A program made the translations under genes and the position numbers. From the NCBI RefSeq assembly GCF_000212695.1, contig NC_015514.1:930001-994000 (forward strand): a stretch of 64,000 bases of DNA, given 5' to 3'. The first letter of the stretch is position 1. Each line of letters opens with the position of its first letter. Shown in pieces: positions 1-8,018 of this stretch. A model generated the notes under the pieces. The model saw only the letters and a list, made by a program, of their open reading frames with translations, was not told where the DNA came from and made no database searches. This stretch comes from Cellulomonas fimi ATCC 484 (GTDB lineage Bacteria; Actinomycetota; Actinomycetes; Actinomycetales; Cellulomonadaceae).

Positions 1-2
1 GC

Positions 3-203
3 GCGCGGCACGGCTACCTGTCCGGCGAGCACCCGACGTGCCCGCGCTGCGCCGACGAGGGCCACGGCGAGGTCGCGTGCGAGGTGTGGACGCGCGTCAT
101 GGGCTACCACCGGCCCGTGAGCTCGTTCAACATCGGCAAGAAGGGCGAGCACGCGGAGCGCACGCCGTTCCAGGAGCGGGCGCTCGCCGGGCAGCCCGCC
201 TGA
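3..203 (+). CDS. nrdD: Anaerobic ribonucleoside-triphosphate reductase, C-terminal end (partial)
   Basis: Only the last 66 codons are in the window; the gene begins upstream. NrdD reduces ribonucleoside triphosphates to deoxyribonucleotides without oxygen, using a glycyl radical. The visible tail has a CPRC pair and a following Cys, consistent with the C-terminal zinc site, and the glycyl-radical segment TRVMGYHRPV followed by FNIGKKGEH, as in RV(x)GYxRPV-type NrdD proteins. The gly of MGY is the likely radical site. The stop TGA shares one base with the ATG of nrdG, so the two are translationally coupled. The gene implies that the organism makes DNA precursors under anoxia. Confidence 0.9.
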   Translation, partial: ARHGYLSGEHPTCPRCADEGHGEVACEVWTRVMGYHRPVSSFNIGKKGEHAERTPFQERALAGQPA

Positions 204-880
204 TGACGGACCGCACGACGGCGGCGGACGGGCTCGCGATCGCGGGCCTGACGCCGCTGTCGTCGTGCGACTGGCCCGGCAGGCTGGTGGCGACCGCGTT
301 CCTCCAGGGCTGCCCGTGGCGGTGCACGTACTGCCACAACGCCGCGATCCTCGACCCGCGCACCCCGGGTGTCGTGCCCTGGTCCGACGTGCGCGACCTG
401 CTGGACCGCCGGCGCGGGCTGCTCGACGGCGTCGTGTTCTCGGGCGGCGAGCCGACGCGCCAGGCCGGGCTCGTCGACGCGGCGCGGCAGGTGCGGGACG
501 CGGGCTTCGCGGTCGGCCTGCACACCGGTGGCGCCTTCCCGCGGCGGCTCGAGGCGCTGCTCCCGTACGTCGACTGGGTGGGCTTCGACGTCAAGGCTCC
601 CGCACACCTGTACCGGGCGATCACCCGCGCGGGCGGGCCCACGACGAGCGCGGACGCGGCGTTCGCGTCGCTGGGGCTCGTCCTGGAGTCGGGCGTGGAC
701 GTGCAGGTCCGCACGACGGTCGACCCGACCGTGCTCACGGCGACCGACGTCGAGGAGGTCGCGGCCCTCCTCGCGGACCTCGGCGTCGAGGACCACGTCC
801 TGCAGGAGGTGCGCCCCGACGGCACGACGGACGCGTACCGGCAGGCGCTCGCCGCGTCCGGCGCGGTGCTCGGGGCGTAG
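203..880 (+). CDS. nrdG: Anaerobic ribonucleotide reductase activating protein (radical SAM)
   Basis: A 225-residue radical SAM protein that would generate the glycyl radical on NrdD using S-adenosylmethionine. The iron-sulfur motif CPWRCTYC (CxxxCxxC) lies near residues 35-42, followed by the SAM-binding FSGGEPT segment. The N-terminal SSCDWPGR is typical of the NrdG2-like subfamily (pyruvate-formate-lyase-activating-like, longer than E. coli NrdG). The ATG at 203 overlaps the nrdD stop by one base, which decides the start. The nrdD-nrdG pairing makes the function secure. Confidence 0.92.
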   Translation: MTDRTTAADGLAIAGLTPLSSCDWPGRLVATAFLQGCPWRCTYCHNAAILDPRTPGVVPWSDVRDLLDRRRGLLDGVVFSGGEPTRQAGLVDAARQVRDAGFAVGLHTGGAFPRRLEALLPYVDWVGFDVKAPAHLYRAITRAGGPTTSADAAFASLGLVLESGVDVQVRTTVDPTVLTATDVEEVAALLADLGVEDHVLQEVRPDGTTDAYRQALAASGAVLGA

Positions 881-1030
881 ACCCGGGAGTCGACCCGGGA
901 CGAGTCCCCCCGGCCGGGACGGGCCGCCCCTTCGGGCACACGTCCGTCCGGGTGACGATCCCCACGCCGCGTCGCCTCGTCCCCGTGCCGCCGGGAGTGT
1001 TTGAATCTCCGACGAGGGACGGGGGACCGG

Positions 1031-1372
1031 GTGCGGGTGACCAGCAGGGACGTCGGTGCGCGCACCGTGGTGCAGGTCGACGGGGAGGTCGACGTGTCCA
1101 CGGCCGACGCGCTGCGCGAGTGCGTCCTGCAGCTGCTCGACCGGGACCGCACCGACCTGGTGGTCGACCTCGGCGGCGTGACGTTCATGGACTCCACAGG
1201 TCTTGGCGTGCTGGTGGGGACGCTCAAGAAGGCCCGCCTGCTCGGCGGCCGGCTGCAGCTCGTCATCTCGACCGAACGCGTCGAGCAGCTGTTCCGCATC
1301 ACCGCCCTGCTGCCCGTGTTCACGGTCCACGCCAGCCTCGAGGCGGCGCTCGCGGACGACTCGGTCGCCTGA
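1031..1372 (+). CDS. STAS-domain anti-sigma factor antagonist
   Basis: A 113-residue single STAS domain of the SpoIIAA/RsbV type. The phosphorylation motif MDSTGLG is intact, with the Ser normally phosphorylated by an anti-sigma kinase. In its unphosphorylated state such a protein binds the anti-sigma factor and frees a sigma factor. I chose GTG at 1031 because GGGGGACC lies just upstream; an in-frame TTG at 1001 is the alternative but has no ribosome-binding site. No kinase or phosphatase gene is adjacent, so its partner is unknown. The nearby ECF sigma gene is on the other strand and belongs to a class that does not normally use STAS antagonists. Confidence 0.85.
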   Translation: MRVTSRDVGARTVVQVDGEVDVSTADALRECVLQLLDRDRTDLVVDLGGVTFMDSTGLGVLVGTLKKARLLGGRLQLVISTERVEQLFRITALLPVFTVHASLEAALADDSVA

Positions 1373-1430
1373 GCGGACGCGTGACGTCGACCGGCCGCAC
1401 GGTCCCTCCACCGCGCGACCGGCCGGCGGG

Positions 1431-2444
1431 TCAGTGGGGCGGGTTGACGAGGTAGAGGACGGTGTCCTCGCCACGGACCTCGGAGCGCACGAGGAGCACC
1501 CACCGGTCGCCCGTCTGCACGTACCGGTTGTCGTCACCCAGGGCCGTCGGCTCGCCCGTGTCGGGGGCGCCGAGCAGCGCCGCCGCGGCCTCCAGCCGGT
1601 CGTCGGCCGCGACGGCGACCTCGACGTACCAGGTGCCGTCGTCGAGCAGCCGGCCGTCGACGAGGCGCCCGGGCACCAGCGGCACGTCGTCGGGGAAACC
1701 GGCGGGAACGCCCGCGACGGGAGTCCGGTCGGCGACGCGCACGGTCCACGGGCCCGCCGCCGACTCCACGGGTGCGGTGAGGGGGCCGTCGTCGGCCGCG
1801 ACGTAGACCGCGTAGTCGCCCGGCGGCAGCAGGTCGCCGCCCGCACGGCCGGGCTGGTCGCACGTCCGCAGCGGGACGTCGAACGGTGCGGACGTCAGTG
1901 CCCCGTACGGCGCGACGGTCGAGCGGGCGGCGGTGTGCCGCGACGTCCCGACGACCCTGCCGTCGCGCACCAGCAGGACGCGGACGACGGTCGGCACGCC
2001 GTCCGACGCGACGGGTCCGGTGGACGTCGCGGTCCCCGACGTGTCCAGCCACAGCTCGACGGACTCGCCCACGGCGCGCGTGAGCGGCACGCCGTCCTCG
2101 GCCGCGTCGGGCGAGCCCGTCGCGAGGCCGTCGCCGCTGCGTGCCCCGAGGGCGAGGTGGTGGTCGGCGCCCACACCTGCGAGCGCGGCGGCGTCCGACC
2201 CGCACGTCCCCGTGGGCGCGTCCGCCCGTGCCGGCGGCAGCCCGCTCGAGTCGCGACCGGCCAGCTGCAGCCCGCCGAGGGCGACCGCACCCGCCGCGCC
2301 CACCCCGACGGCGCTGCGCGCGGCGTGCAGCGTGACCCGCCGTCGGCGCGCCCGGCTCCGGACCGTGACGAGGTCGAACGTCGGCGGCACGCCGGCGGGG
2401 GCGGAGTCCACGCGGTCGTGCAAGGTGGCGAACAGGTCGGTCAT
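1431..2444 (-). CDS. Membrane-anchored protein co-transcribed with the ECF sigma factor (putative anti-sigma factor)
   Basis: A 337-residue protein. Its first ~40 residues are cytoplasmic-looking and basic (VRSRARRRR), one hydrophobic segment (SAVGVGAAGAVALGGLQL, about 42-59) could span the membrane, and the rest looks extracytoplasmic with no catalytic motif I recognise. Its ATG overlaps the stop of the sigma gene (ATGA at 2441-2444), so the two are one transcription unit and coupled in translation. Genes placed like this beside SigE-family ECF sigma factors are often anti-sigma or sensor proteins. I see no zinc-binding HxxxCxxC motif, so the role is inferred from position and topology. Confidence 0.7.
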   Translation of the reverse strand: MTDLFATLHDRVDSAPAGVPPTFDLVTVRSRARRRRVTLHAARSAVGVGAAGAVALGGLQLAGRDSSGLPPARADAPTGTCGSDAAALAGVGADHHLALGARSGDGLATGSPDAAEDGVPLTRAVGESVELWLDTSGTATSTGPVASDGVPTVVRVLLVRDGRVVGTSRHTAARSTVAPYGALTSAPFDVPLRTCDQPGRAGGDLLPPGDYAVYVAADDGPLTAPVESAAGPWTVRVADRTPVAGVPAGFPDDVPLVPGRLVDGRLLDDGTWYVEVAVAADDRLEAAAALLGAPDTGEPTALGDDNRYVQTGDRWVLLVRSEVRGEDTVLYLVNPPH

Positions 2445-2980
2445 CGTCCCTCCCGGGTGCTCACGAGCTCGATGTCGGTGGTGCGCGCGGCGTGCAGCGG
2501 GCCGAGGAGCGGCTCGAGCGCGTCGATCGCGTCGGACAGGTAGCGCTTGACGGTGCCGTCGGCGAGGCCGAGGCGGCGGGCGATCTCCGGGACCGTGAGG
2601 TCGTCGTAGAAGCGCAGGACGACGGTCGCGCGCAGCCGGGGCGCCAGCGTCGCGAGCGCGGCCTCGACGCTCGCGCGCTCGACGGCCGCCTGCTCCGGCG
2701 ACTCCTCGACGTCGTGCCGCGCGACGAGGTGCCGCACCGCGCTCCACCGCGAGCGCTGCCGGTGCCCGTCGAGGAACACCGACAGCACCGCGCGGCGCAC
2801 GTACGCCTCGGCGGCGACCGCGTCCCGCAGCGGCCTGGTCTGCCCGAAGCAGCGGACCAGCGCCTCCTGCACGAGGTCCTCCGCCTCGCGCCGGTCGCCG
2901 GTCAGCAGCGTCGCGTACCGCACGAGCGCGTGCCCCCGCACCTGCACGAGGTCGTCGAGCACCTGCTCCCACGCCGCCAT
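2441..2980 (-). CDS. SigE-family ECF RNA polymerase sigma factor
   Basis: A 179-residue two-domain sigma factor. Region 2 carries the core-binding DAEDLVQEAL-like segment (EAEDLVQEALVRCF, about residues 33-46), and region 4 ends in a helix-turn-helix (LTVPEIARRLGLADGTVKRYLS, about 128-149). It lacks sigma regions 1 and 3, as ECF factors do, and the size is typical of the SigE-like group common in actinobacteria. GGGAGGG precedes the ATG. A candidate self-recognised promoter lies at 3013-3036. The downstream gene overlaps by 4 bp and probably encodes its regulator. Confidence 0.9.
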   Translation of the reverse strand: MAAWEQVLDDLVQVRGHALVRYATLLTGDRREAEDLVQEALVRCFGQTRPLRDAVAAEAYVRRAVLSVFLDGHRQRSRWSAVRHLVARHDVEESPEQAAVERASVEAALATLAPRLRATVVLRFYDDLTVPEIARRLGLADGTVKRYLSDAIDALEPLLGPLHAARTTDIELVSTREGR

Positions 2981-3012
2981 CGGCCCTCCCGTCCTGTGTC
3001 GTCATGGTCCAG

Positions 3013-3036
3013 GACGTCGGCGGGGTGCGGAACGTT
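3013..3036 (-). promoter_or_regulatory. Candidate autoregulatory ECF promoter of the sigma operon
   Basis: Reading the minus strand, AAC (3036-3034) is followed by 17 bases and then CGTC (3016-3013). This is the AAC-N16/17-CGT pattern seen at many ECF-controlled promoters. The CGTC lies 33 bases upstream of the sigma ATG. Autoregulation is inferred from the pattern and position only. Confidence 0.45.
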
Positions 3037-3082
3037 GGGTACGTCGTCCGGGCGCGTGCGGGCGGGGGCGCCCAGGCGGCCG

Positions 3083-4039
3083 TCAGTCGGGACCTGGGAC
3101 GGCGCGCGCGTACCGTGCGGCGAGCACACGCAGGTGCTCGACGAGGCCGGCCGGCTCCTCGACGTGGAAGTCGAGCCCGAGCATGCCGATCCAGACGGCG
3201 ACGACCTCGACGCTGTCGCCTCCGGTGACGAGCACGCAACGCCCGTCGGGCAGGGGCTCGACCGTGCCGACGGTCGGGTTGATGCGCGCGAGCACCTCGT
3301 CGGCGGGCGCGTCGACCGTGATGCGTGCGTGCACGGCCCACCCGGTCCGCGCGACCTCACGGACGGTGAACTCGGTCGGGTCGCCCGGGAACGCCACCGG
3401 CACGAAGCGGCGGCCGCCCGGGGCGCGCAGGTGCAGCCAGTCGACGCGGTAGGGCGCCCAGCGGCCGGTGGCGGGGTCGCGGGCGACGAGGAACCACCGC
3501 CGCTGCCAGGCGACGAGGCGGTACGGCTCGATCTCGACGGGCTCGTCGCAGTAGTGCGCGCGCAGGCCGTGGTGGTCGCGGATCGCGTCGGCGAGCGCGG
3601 CGAGCGTGCCGGCGTCGACGGGCGGGTCCTCGACGTTGGAGTCCGTGTTCTCCGGGCCGCTGTCGCTCGCGTCGCGGATCGCGGCGAGGCGACGGCGCAG
3701 CCGGTCGGGCAGGACCTGCTCGAGCTTCGCCAGCGCGGTCCGCGCGGGCTCCTCGAACCCGGCGGTCGCGGCGGTGCGGCGCAGCCCGACGGCCACCGCG
3801 ACGGCCTCGGCGTCGTCGAGGAGCAGCGGGGGCAGCCGGGCGCCCGCGCCGAGCCGGTACCGGCCACCGGGGCCGCGGACGGCGTCCACGGGGTACCCGA
3901 GCTCGCGGAGCCGCGCGACGTCGTTGCGCACGGTCCGGTCGGTGACGCCCAGGCGGTCGGCGAGCTCGCCGCCCGACCAGTCGGGGCGGGACTGCAGCAG
4001 CCCGAGCAGCGTGAGCAGACGGGCGGACGTCGAGGCCAT
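3083..4039 (-). CDS. WYL-domain, YafY-type transcriptional regulator
   Basis: A 318-residue regulator with an N-terminal winged helix of the DeoR/HTH_11 type (LADRLGVTDRTVRNDVARLR, about 27-46), a wing with GPGGRYRL, and a WYL ligand-sensing domain (VEIEPYRLVAWQRRWFLVA, about 170-188) followed by a WCX-type C-terminal region. I chose the ATG at 4039 because GGAGGG stands 6 bases upstream; an earlier in-frame start would read through the divergent promoter. It is divergent from an epoxide hydrolase and probably controls it, as such pairs often do. Confidence 0.87.
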   Translation of the reverse strand: MASTSARLLTLLGLLQSRPDWSGGELADRLGVTDRTVRNDVARLRELGYPVDAVRGPGGRYRLGAGARLPPLLLDDAEAVAVAVGLRRTAATAGFEEPARTALAKLEQVLPDRLRRRLAAIRDASDSGPENTDSNVEDPPVDAGTLAALADAIRDHHGLRAHYCDEPVEIEPYRLVAWQRRWFLVARDPATGRWAPYRVDWLHLRAPGGRRFVPVAFPGDPTEFTVREVARTGWAVHARITVDAPADEVLARINPTVGTVEPLPDGRCVLVTGGDSVEVVAVWIGMLGLDFHVEEPAGLVEHLRVLAARYARAVPGPD

Positions 4040-4087
4040 GCGGCCCTCCGGGACGGGCGTCGAGAACGCGCGGGACCCGTCGACCAT

Positions 4088-4103
4088 AACGGAAAGAACC
4101 GTT
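4088..4103. promoter_or_regulatory. Inverted repeat in the WYL regulator / epoxide hydrolase intergenic region
   Basis: AACGG-N6-CCGTT is a perfect 5-bp inverted repeat with a 6-bp spacer, located between two divergent genes in a locally A-rich stretch. It is a plausible binding site for the WYL regulator. The assignment is inferred from position. Confidence 0.45.
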
Positions 4104-4174
4104 CCTGAACCGCCCATAGCGTGAGGTCATCGAGCCGGACGCACCGCTCCGCTCACGAACCCGGGAGAAGCGCC

Positions 4175-5302
4175 ATGACCGCCACCACGCCGCTCACCGT
4201 CCGCCCCTTCGCCGTCGACGTCCCGCAGGCCGACCTGGACGACCTGCGCGACCGGCTCGCCCGCACCCGGTTCGCCCCCGCCGCGCCCGACGACTCCTGG
4301 GAGTACGGCACGCCGCAGTCCTACCTGCGGGACATGGTGCAGCGCTGGACGACGTTCGACTGGCGAGCGGTCGAGGAGCGCGTCAACGCGTACCCCGGCT
4401 TCGTCACCGAGATCGACGGCCAGCCGCTGCACTTCCTGCACGTCCGCTCGGCGCACGCCGACGCCACGCCGCTGCTCCTCGCGCACACCTACCCCGGTTC
4501 GGTCCTCGACTTCCTCGACATGGTCGAGCCGCTCGTCGACCCCGTCGCGCACGGCGGGCGGCCGCAGGACGCGTTCCACCTCGTCATCCCGTCGATGCCC
4601 GGGTTCGGCTTCTCGACGCCGCTGGTCGGGGCGGGCTGGACCATGGCCCGCGTCGCGCGCACCTACGACACCCTCATGCGCGGGCTCGGCTACGACTCCT
4701 ACGGGATCCACGGCAGCGACGGCGGCGCGATGGTCGGGCGCGAGCTCGCGGTCCTCGACCCCGAGGGCTTCCGCGGCGCGCACGTCCTCCAGCTCTTCTC
4801 GTTCCCCTCCGGTGCGCCGGGTGAGATGGACGGCTTCGGGCCGAAGGAGTACGCGGCCCTGGCGCACATGCAGTGGTTCCAGTCCGTCGGCGGGTACAAC
4901 GCGATGAACGCCTCCCGCCCGCAGACCGTCGGCGCCGGCCTCGCCGACTCGCCCGTCGCGACCCTGGCGTACCACGAGCTGTTCGAGAGCTTCGGCAACG
5001 GCACCTCGCTCGTGACGCCCGAGCAGGTGCTCGCGCAGGCGTCGCTCTACTGGCTGACGAACACCTACGCGACCGCGGCGCGGTACCACTACGCCGAGCA
5101 GCGGTCGGGCGTCGAGCCCGTCGTCAGCACCGGTCGCCTCGGTGTCGCCGTCTTCAGGGACGACTTCCAGACGATCCGCAGCCTCGCCGAGCGGGACAAC
5201 GCCCGCATCGAGCACTGGACCGAGCACCCGCGCGGCGGGCACTACGCCGCGCTCGAGGTCCCGCTCGACGTCGTCGCCGACCTGCGGGTGTTCTTCGGCT
5301 GA
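4175..5302 (+). CDS. Epoxide hydrolase (EHN-type alpha/beta hydrolase)
   Basis: A 375-residue protein with the N-terminal EHN module (residues 1-105, starting RPFAVDVPQADLDDLRDRL) and an alpha/beta-hydrolase fold. The nucleophile elbow is HGSDGGAMVG (about 187-196) with Asp as nucleophile, preceded by the oxyanion segment IPSMPGFGFS; the late His is in RGGHYAALE (about 358-366). This matches soluble epoxide hydrolases of the juvenile-hormone-hydrolase type, which open epoxides with water. The natural substrate cannot be told. GGGAGAAG precedes the ATG, and a strong terminator follows at 5318. Confidence 0.88.
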   Translation: MTATTPLTVRPFAVDVPQADLDDLRDRLARTRFAPAAPDDSWEYGTPQSYLRDMVQRWTTFDWRAVEERVNAYPGFVTEIDGQPLHFLHVRSAHADATPLLLAHTYPGSVLDFLDMVEPLVDPVAHGGRPQDAFHLVIPSMPGFGFSTPLVGAGWTMARVARTYDTLMRGLGYDSYGIHGSDGGAMVGRELAVLDPEGFRGAHVLQLFSFPSGAPGEMDGFGPKEYAALAHMQWFQSVGGYNAMNASRPQTVGAGLADSPVATLAYHELFESFGNGTSLVTPEQVLAQASLYWLTNTYATAARYHYAEQRSGVEPVVSTGRLGVAVFRDDFQTIRSLAERDNARIEHWTEHPRGGHYAALEVPLDVVADLRVFFG

Positions 5303-5317
5303 CGCGCTCCGCGCACC

Positions 5318-5347
5318 GCAGCCCGCGACAGGCTCGTCGCGGGCTGC
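5318..5347 (+). terminator. Intrinsic-type hairpin after the epoxide hydrolase gene
   Basis: A perfect 12-bp stem (5318-5329 with 5336-5347) closes a 6-base loop, 15 bases after the stop. There is no long T-run, as is usual in such GC-rich genomes. Confidence 0.75.
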
Positions 5348-5478
5348 GTCGTCGTCCTCCGTCACGGACAAGCACGAACCGGGGAGGCGGAGCGTTGGTC
5401 GTCGCGCCACCGGCCGGCCGTCACCCCCGCGTCGCGCCCCCGTCGCGTCCCGGTGCGATCCAGGTCACATCGCCTGGC

Positions 5479-5484
5479 TAGACT
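5479..5484 (+). promoter_or_regulatory. Candidate -10 element for hppA
   Basis: TAGACT fits the TAnnnT pattern of actinobacterial housekeeping promoters. It lies 78 bases upstream of the hppA ATG and after the preceding terminator, so it would give an untranslated leader of about 70 bases. No convincing -35 box is visible. Confidence 0.4.
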
Positions 5485-5561
5485 CTGCGGGTCCGGCGGC
5501 AACGGGGCCGCGGGCAGGCACGGTCAGGGGGAGCGTGCCGGGCACCATCCGGGGAGGATGC

Positions 5562-7862
5562 ATGGTCGAGCTCGGTTCGACGAGCCTCACGATCGTCTCT
5601 GTCATCGCGGCGGTCGCCGTCGCCGCCCTGATCGTCGCAGCCGTGCTGCGCCGGCAGGTGCTGGCGGCCGGTGAAGGCACGGCGTCCATGCGCGAGATCG
5701 CGCGCGCGGTCCAGGAAGGGGCGTCGGCGTACCTGAGCCGGCAGTTCCGCACCCTGGCCATCTTCGCGGTCGTCGTCTGCGCCCTGCTGTTCCTGCTGCC
5801 GGGAGACAGCGGCGTCAAGGTCGGGCGGTCGATCTTCTTCCTGGTCGGCGCACTGTTCTCCGCCGCCATCGGGTTCCTCGGCATGTGGCTCGCCACGCGC
5901 GCGAACCTGCGGGTCGCCGCCGCCGCGTCGCTCCCGGGCGGACGCGCCGAGGGCGCGCGCATCGCGTTCCGCACGGGCGGCGTCGTCGGCATGAGCGTCG
6001 TCGGGCTCGGCCTGCTCGGTGCGGCCGCCGTCGTGCTGCTGTACCGCGGCGAGGCGCCCGGCGTGCTCGAAGGCTTCGGGTTCGGTGCCGCGCTGCTCGC
6101 GATGTTCATGCGCGTCGGCGGCGGCATCTTCACCAAGGCGGCCGACGTGGGCGCCGACCTCGTCGGCAAGGTCGAGCAGGGCATCCCCGAGGACGACCCG
6201 CGCAACGCCGCGACCATCGCCGACAACGTCGGCGACAACGTGGGCGACTGCGCCGGCATGGCGGCCGACCTGTTCGAGTCGTACGCGGTGACCCTGGTCG
6301 CCGCGCTCATCCTCGGCAAGGCGGCGTTCGGCGAGCACGGGCTCGTCTTCCCCCTCGTCGTCACGACCGTCGGTGCGCTCGTCGCGGCCCTCGGCGTCGC
6401 GATCACGCGCGTCCGCGGCAACGAGAGCGGCCTCACCGCGATCAACCGCGGCTTCTACATCTCCGCGCTCGTCGGCGTGGCGCTCGCGGCCGTCGCCGCG
6501 TTCACCTACCTGCCGTCGTCCTTCTCCGACTTCTCCGGCGGCACGGCCGGGCTGGAGACGCACGACGGCGACCCGCGCCTCATCGCGTCGGGGGCCGTCG
6601 CCATCGGCGTCGTGCTCGCGGGCATCATCCTGTGGGTCACCGGCTACTTCACGGGGACGACGAGCAAGCCGACCCTGCACGTCGCGAAGACGACCCTCAC
6701 GGGCGCGGCGACCGTCGTGCTCTCCGGCATCGGCGTCGGGTTCGAGTCCGCGGTCTACACCGCCGGCATCATCGCCGCCGCGATCTGCGCGGTGTTCCTC
6801 ATCGCCGGGGGCAACGTCGCCCTCGCGCTGTTCCTCATCGCGCTCGCCGGCTGCGGGCTCCTCACGACCGTCGGCGTGATCGTCGCGATGGACACGTTCG
6901 GGCCCGTGAGCGACAACGCGCAGGGCATCGCCGAGATGTCCGGCGACGTCACGCCCGAGGGTGCGCAGATCCTCACCGACCTCGACGCCGTCGGGAACAC
7001 CACCAAGGCCGTCACGAAGGGCATCGCGATCGCGACCGCCGTGCTCGCGGCGACCGCGCTGTTCGGGTCCTACGCGGACGCCGTGCGGATCGCGCTCAAC
7101 GACATCTCCGGGTCGGTCGGCGACGACATCGTCGCCGCGATGCTGTCCTACGACATCATCAGCCCGGTCACGCTCGTCGGCGTGATCCTCGGCGGCGCGA
7201 CCGTGTTCCTCTTCTCGGGTCTCGCGATCGACGCCGTGACCCGTGCGGCCGGGGCGATCGTCTTCGAGGTCCGCCGCCAGTTCCGCGACAACCCCGGGAT
7301 CATGACGGGCGAGACGCGGCCGGAGTACGGCCGGGTCGTCGACATCTGCACCCGGGACTCGCTGCGCGAGCTCGCCACCCCCGGCCTGCTCGCGGCGTTC
7401 GCCCCCATCGCCGTCGGGTTCGGCCTCGGCGTCGGCCCGCTCGCCGGGTTCCTCGCGGGAGCGATCGGCACCGGCGTCCTCATGGCCGTGTTCCTCGCGA
7501 ACGCCGGCGGGACGTGGGACAACGCGAAGAAGATCGTCGAGGACGGGCACTACGGCGGCAAGGGCTCCGACGCGCACGCCGCCGCCGTCATCGGCGACAC
7601 CGTCGGCGACCCGTTCAAGGACACCGCGGGCCCGGCGATCAACCCGCTCATCAAGGTGATGAACCTCGTCTCCGTGCTCATCGCACCGGCCGTGGTCGTC
7701 ATCTCCGTCGGGGACGACGCCAACCACGCGGTCCGGCTGGCGATCGCGGTCGTCGCCGCGGGCATCGCGTTCGGCGCGGTCATCGCGTCCCGGCTGCGGG
7801 CCGCGCGGGTCGACCGCGAGGAGTCCGTCGCGCACGAGGCGGAGCGCGCCCTGGCCGGCTGA
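5562..7862 (+). CDS. hppA: Membrane-bound proton-translocating pyrophosphatase
   Basis: A 766-residue protein with about 16 membrane segments that couples hydrolysis of pyrophosphate to proton pumping across the cytoplasmic membrane. The substrate signature DVGADLVGKVE is at about residues 195-205, followed by DDPRNAATIADNVGDNVGDC; a late DNAKKIVEDG and the C-terminal GDTVGDPFKDT motif complete the active site. The determinant segment reads GNTTKA, with Lys where potassium-dependent enzymes have Ala, so this should be the potassium-independent, H+-pumping class. GGGGAGGATGC precedes the ATG. It stands alone between terminators. Confidence 0.95.
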   Translation: MVELGSTSLTIVSVIAAVAVAALIVAAVLRRQVLAAGEGTASMREIARAVQEGASAYLSRQFRTLAIFAVVVCALLFLLPGDSGVKVGRSIFFLVGALFSAAIGFLGMWLATRANLRVAAAASLPGGRAEGARIAFRTGGVVGMSVVGLGLLGAAAVVLLYRGEAPGVLEGFGFGAALLAMFMRVGGGIFTKAADVGADLVGKVEQGIPEDDPRNAATIADNVGDNVGDCAGMAADLFESYAVTLVAALILGKAAFGEHGLVFPLVVTTVGALVAALGVAITRVRGNESGLTAINRGFYISALVGVALAAVAAFTYLPSSFSDFSGGTAGLETHDGDPRLIASGAVAIGVVLAGIILWVTGYFTGTTSKPTLHVAKTTLTGAATVVLSGIGVGFESAVYTAGIIAAAICAVFLIAGGNVALALFLIALAGCGLLTTVGVIVAMDTFGPVSDNAQGIAEMSGDVTPEGAQILTDLDAVGNTTKAVTKGIAIATAVLAATALFGSYADAVRIALNDISGSVGDDIVAAMLSYDIISPVTLVGVILGGATVFLFSGLAIDAVTRAAGAIVFEVRRQFRDNPGIMTGETRPEYGRVVDICTRDSLRELATPGLLAAFAPIAVGFGLGVGPLAGFLAGAIGTGVLMAVFLANAGGTWDNAKKIVEDGHYGGKGSDAHAAAVIGDTVGDPFKDTAGPAINPLIKVMNLVSVLIAPAVVVISVGDDANHAVRLAIAVVAAGIAFGAVIASRLRAARVDREESVAHEAERALAG

Positions 7863-7880
7863 GCGCACACGCCGACGTCA

Positions 7881-7916
7881 CGCCGCCCGTCCCCGGTCCG
7901 CCGCGGACGGGCGGCG
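7881..7916 (+). terminator. Terminator hairpin after hppA
   Basis: A perfect 12-bp GC stem (7881-7892 with 7905-7916) and a 12-base loop start 19 bases after the hppA stop. It lies between convergent genes and could serve both strands. Confidence 0.75.
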
Positions 7917-8018
7917 TCGTCGTGCGAGGGCCGGGCGGACGGTGCGCACGGGGGCGGGAGCTGCGGGCTCGGCGGGCGGTGCGCTCGGGAGGCGTCGGCC
8001 GCGCGCCCGGCGGGCGCG

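Noticed and set aside
1001..1003. TTG as start of the STAS gene
   Set aside because: No ribosome-binding site precedes it, whereas GTG at 1031 has GGGGGA upstream and starts at the domain boundary.
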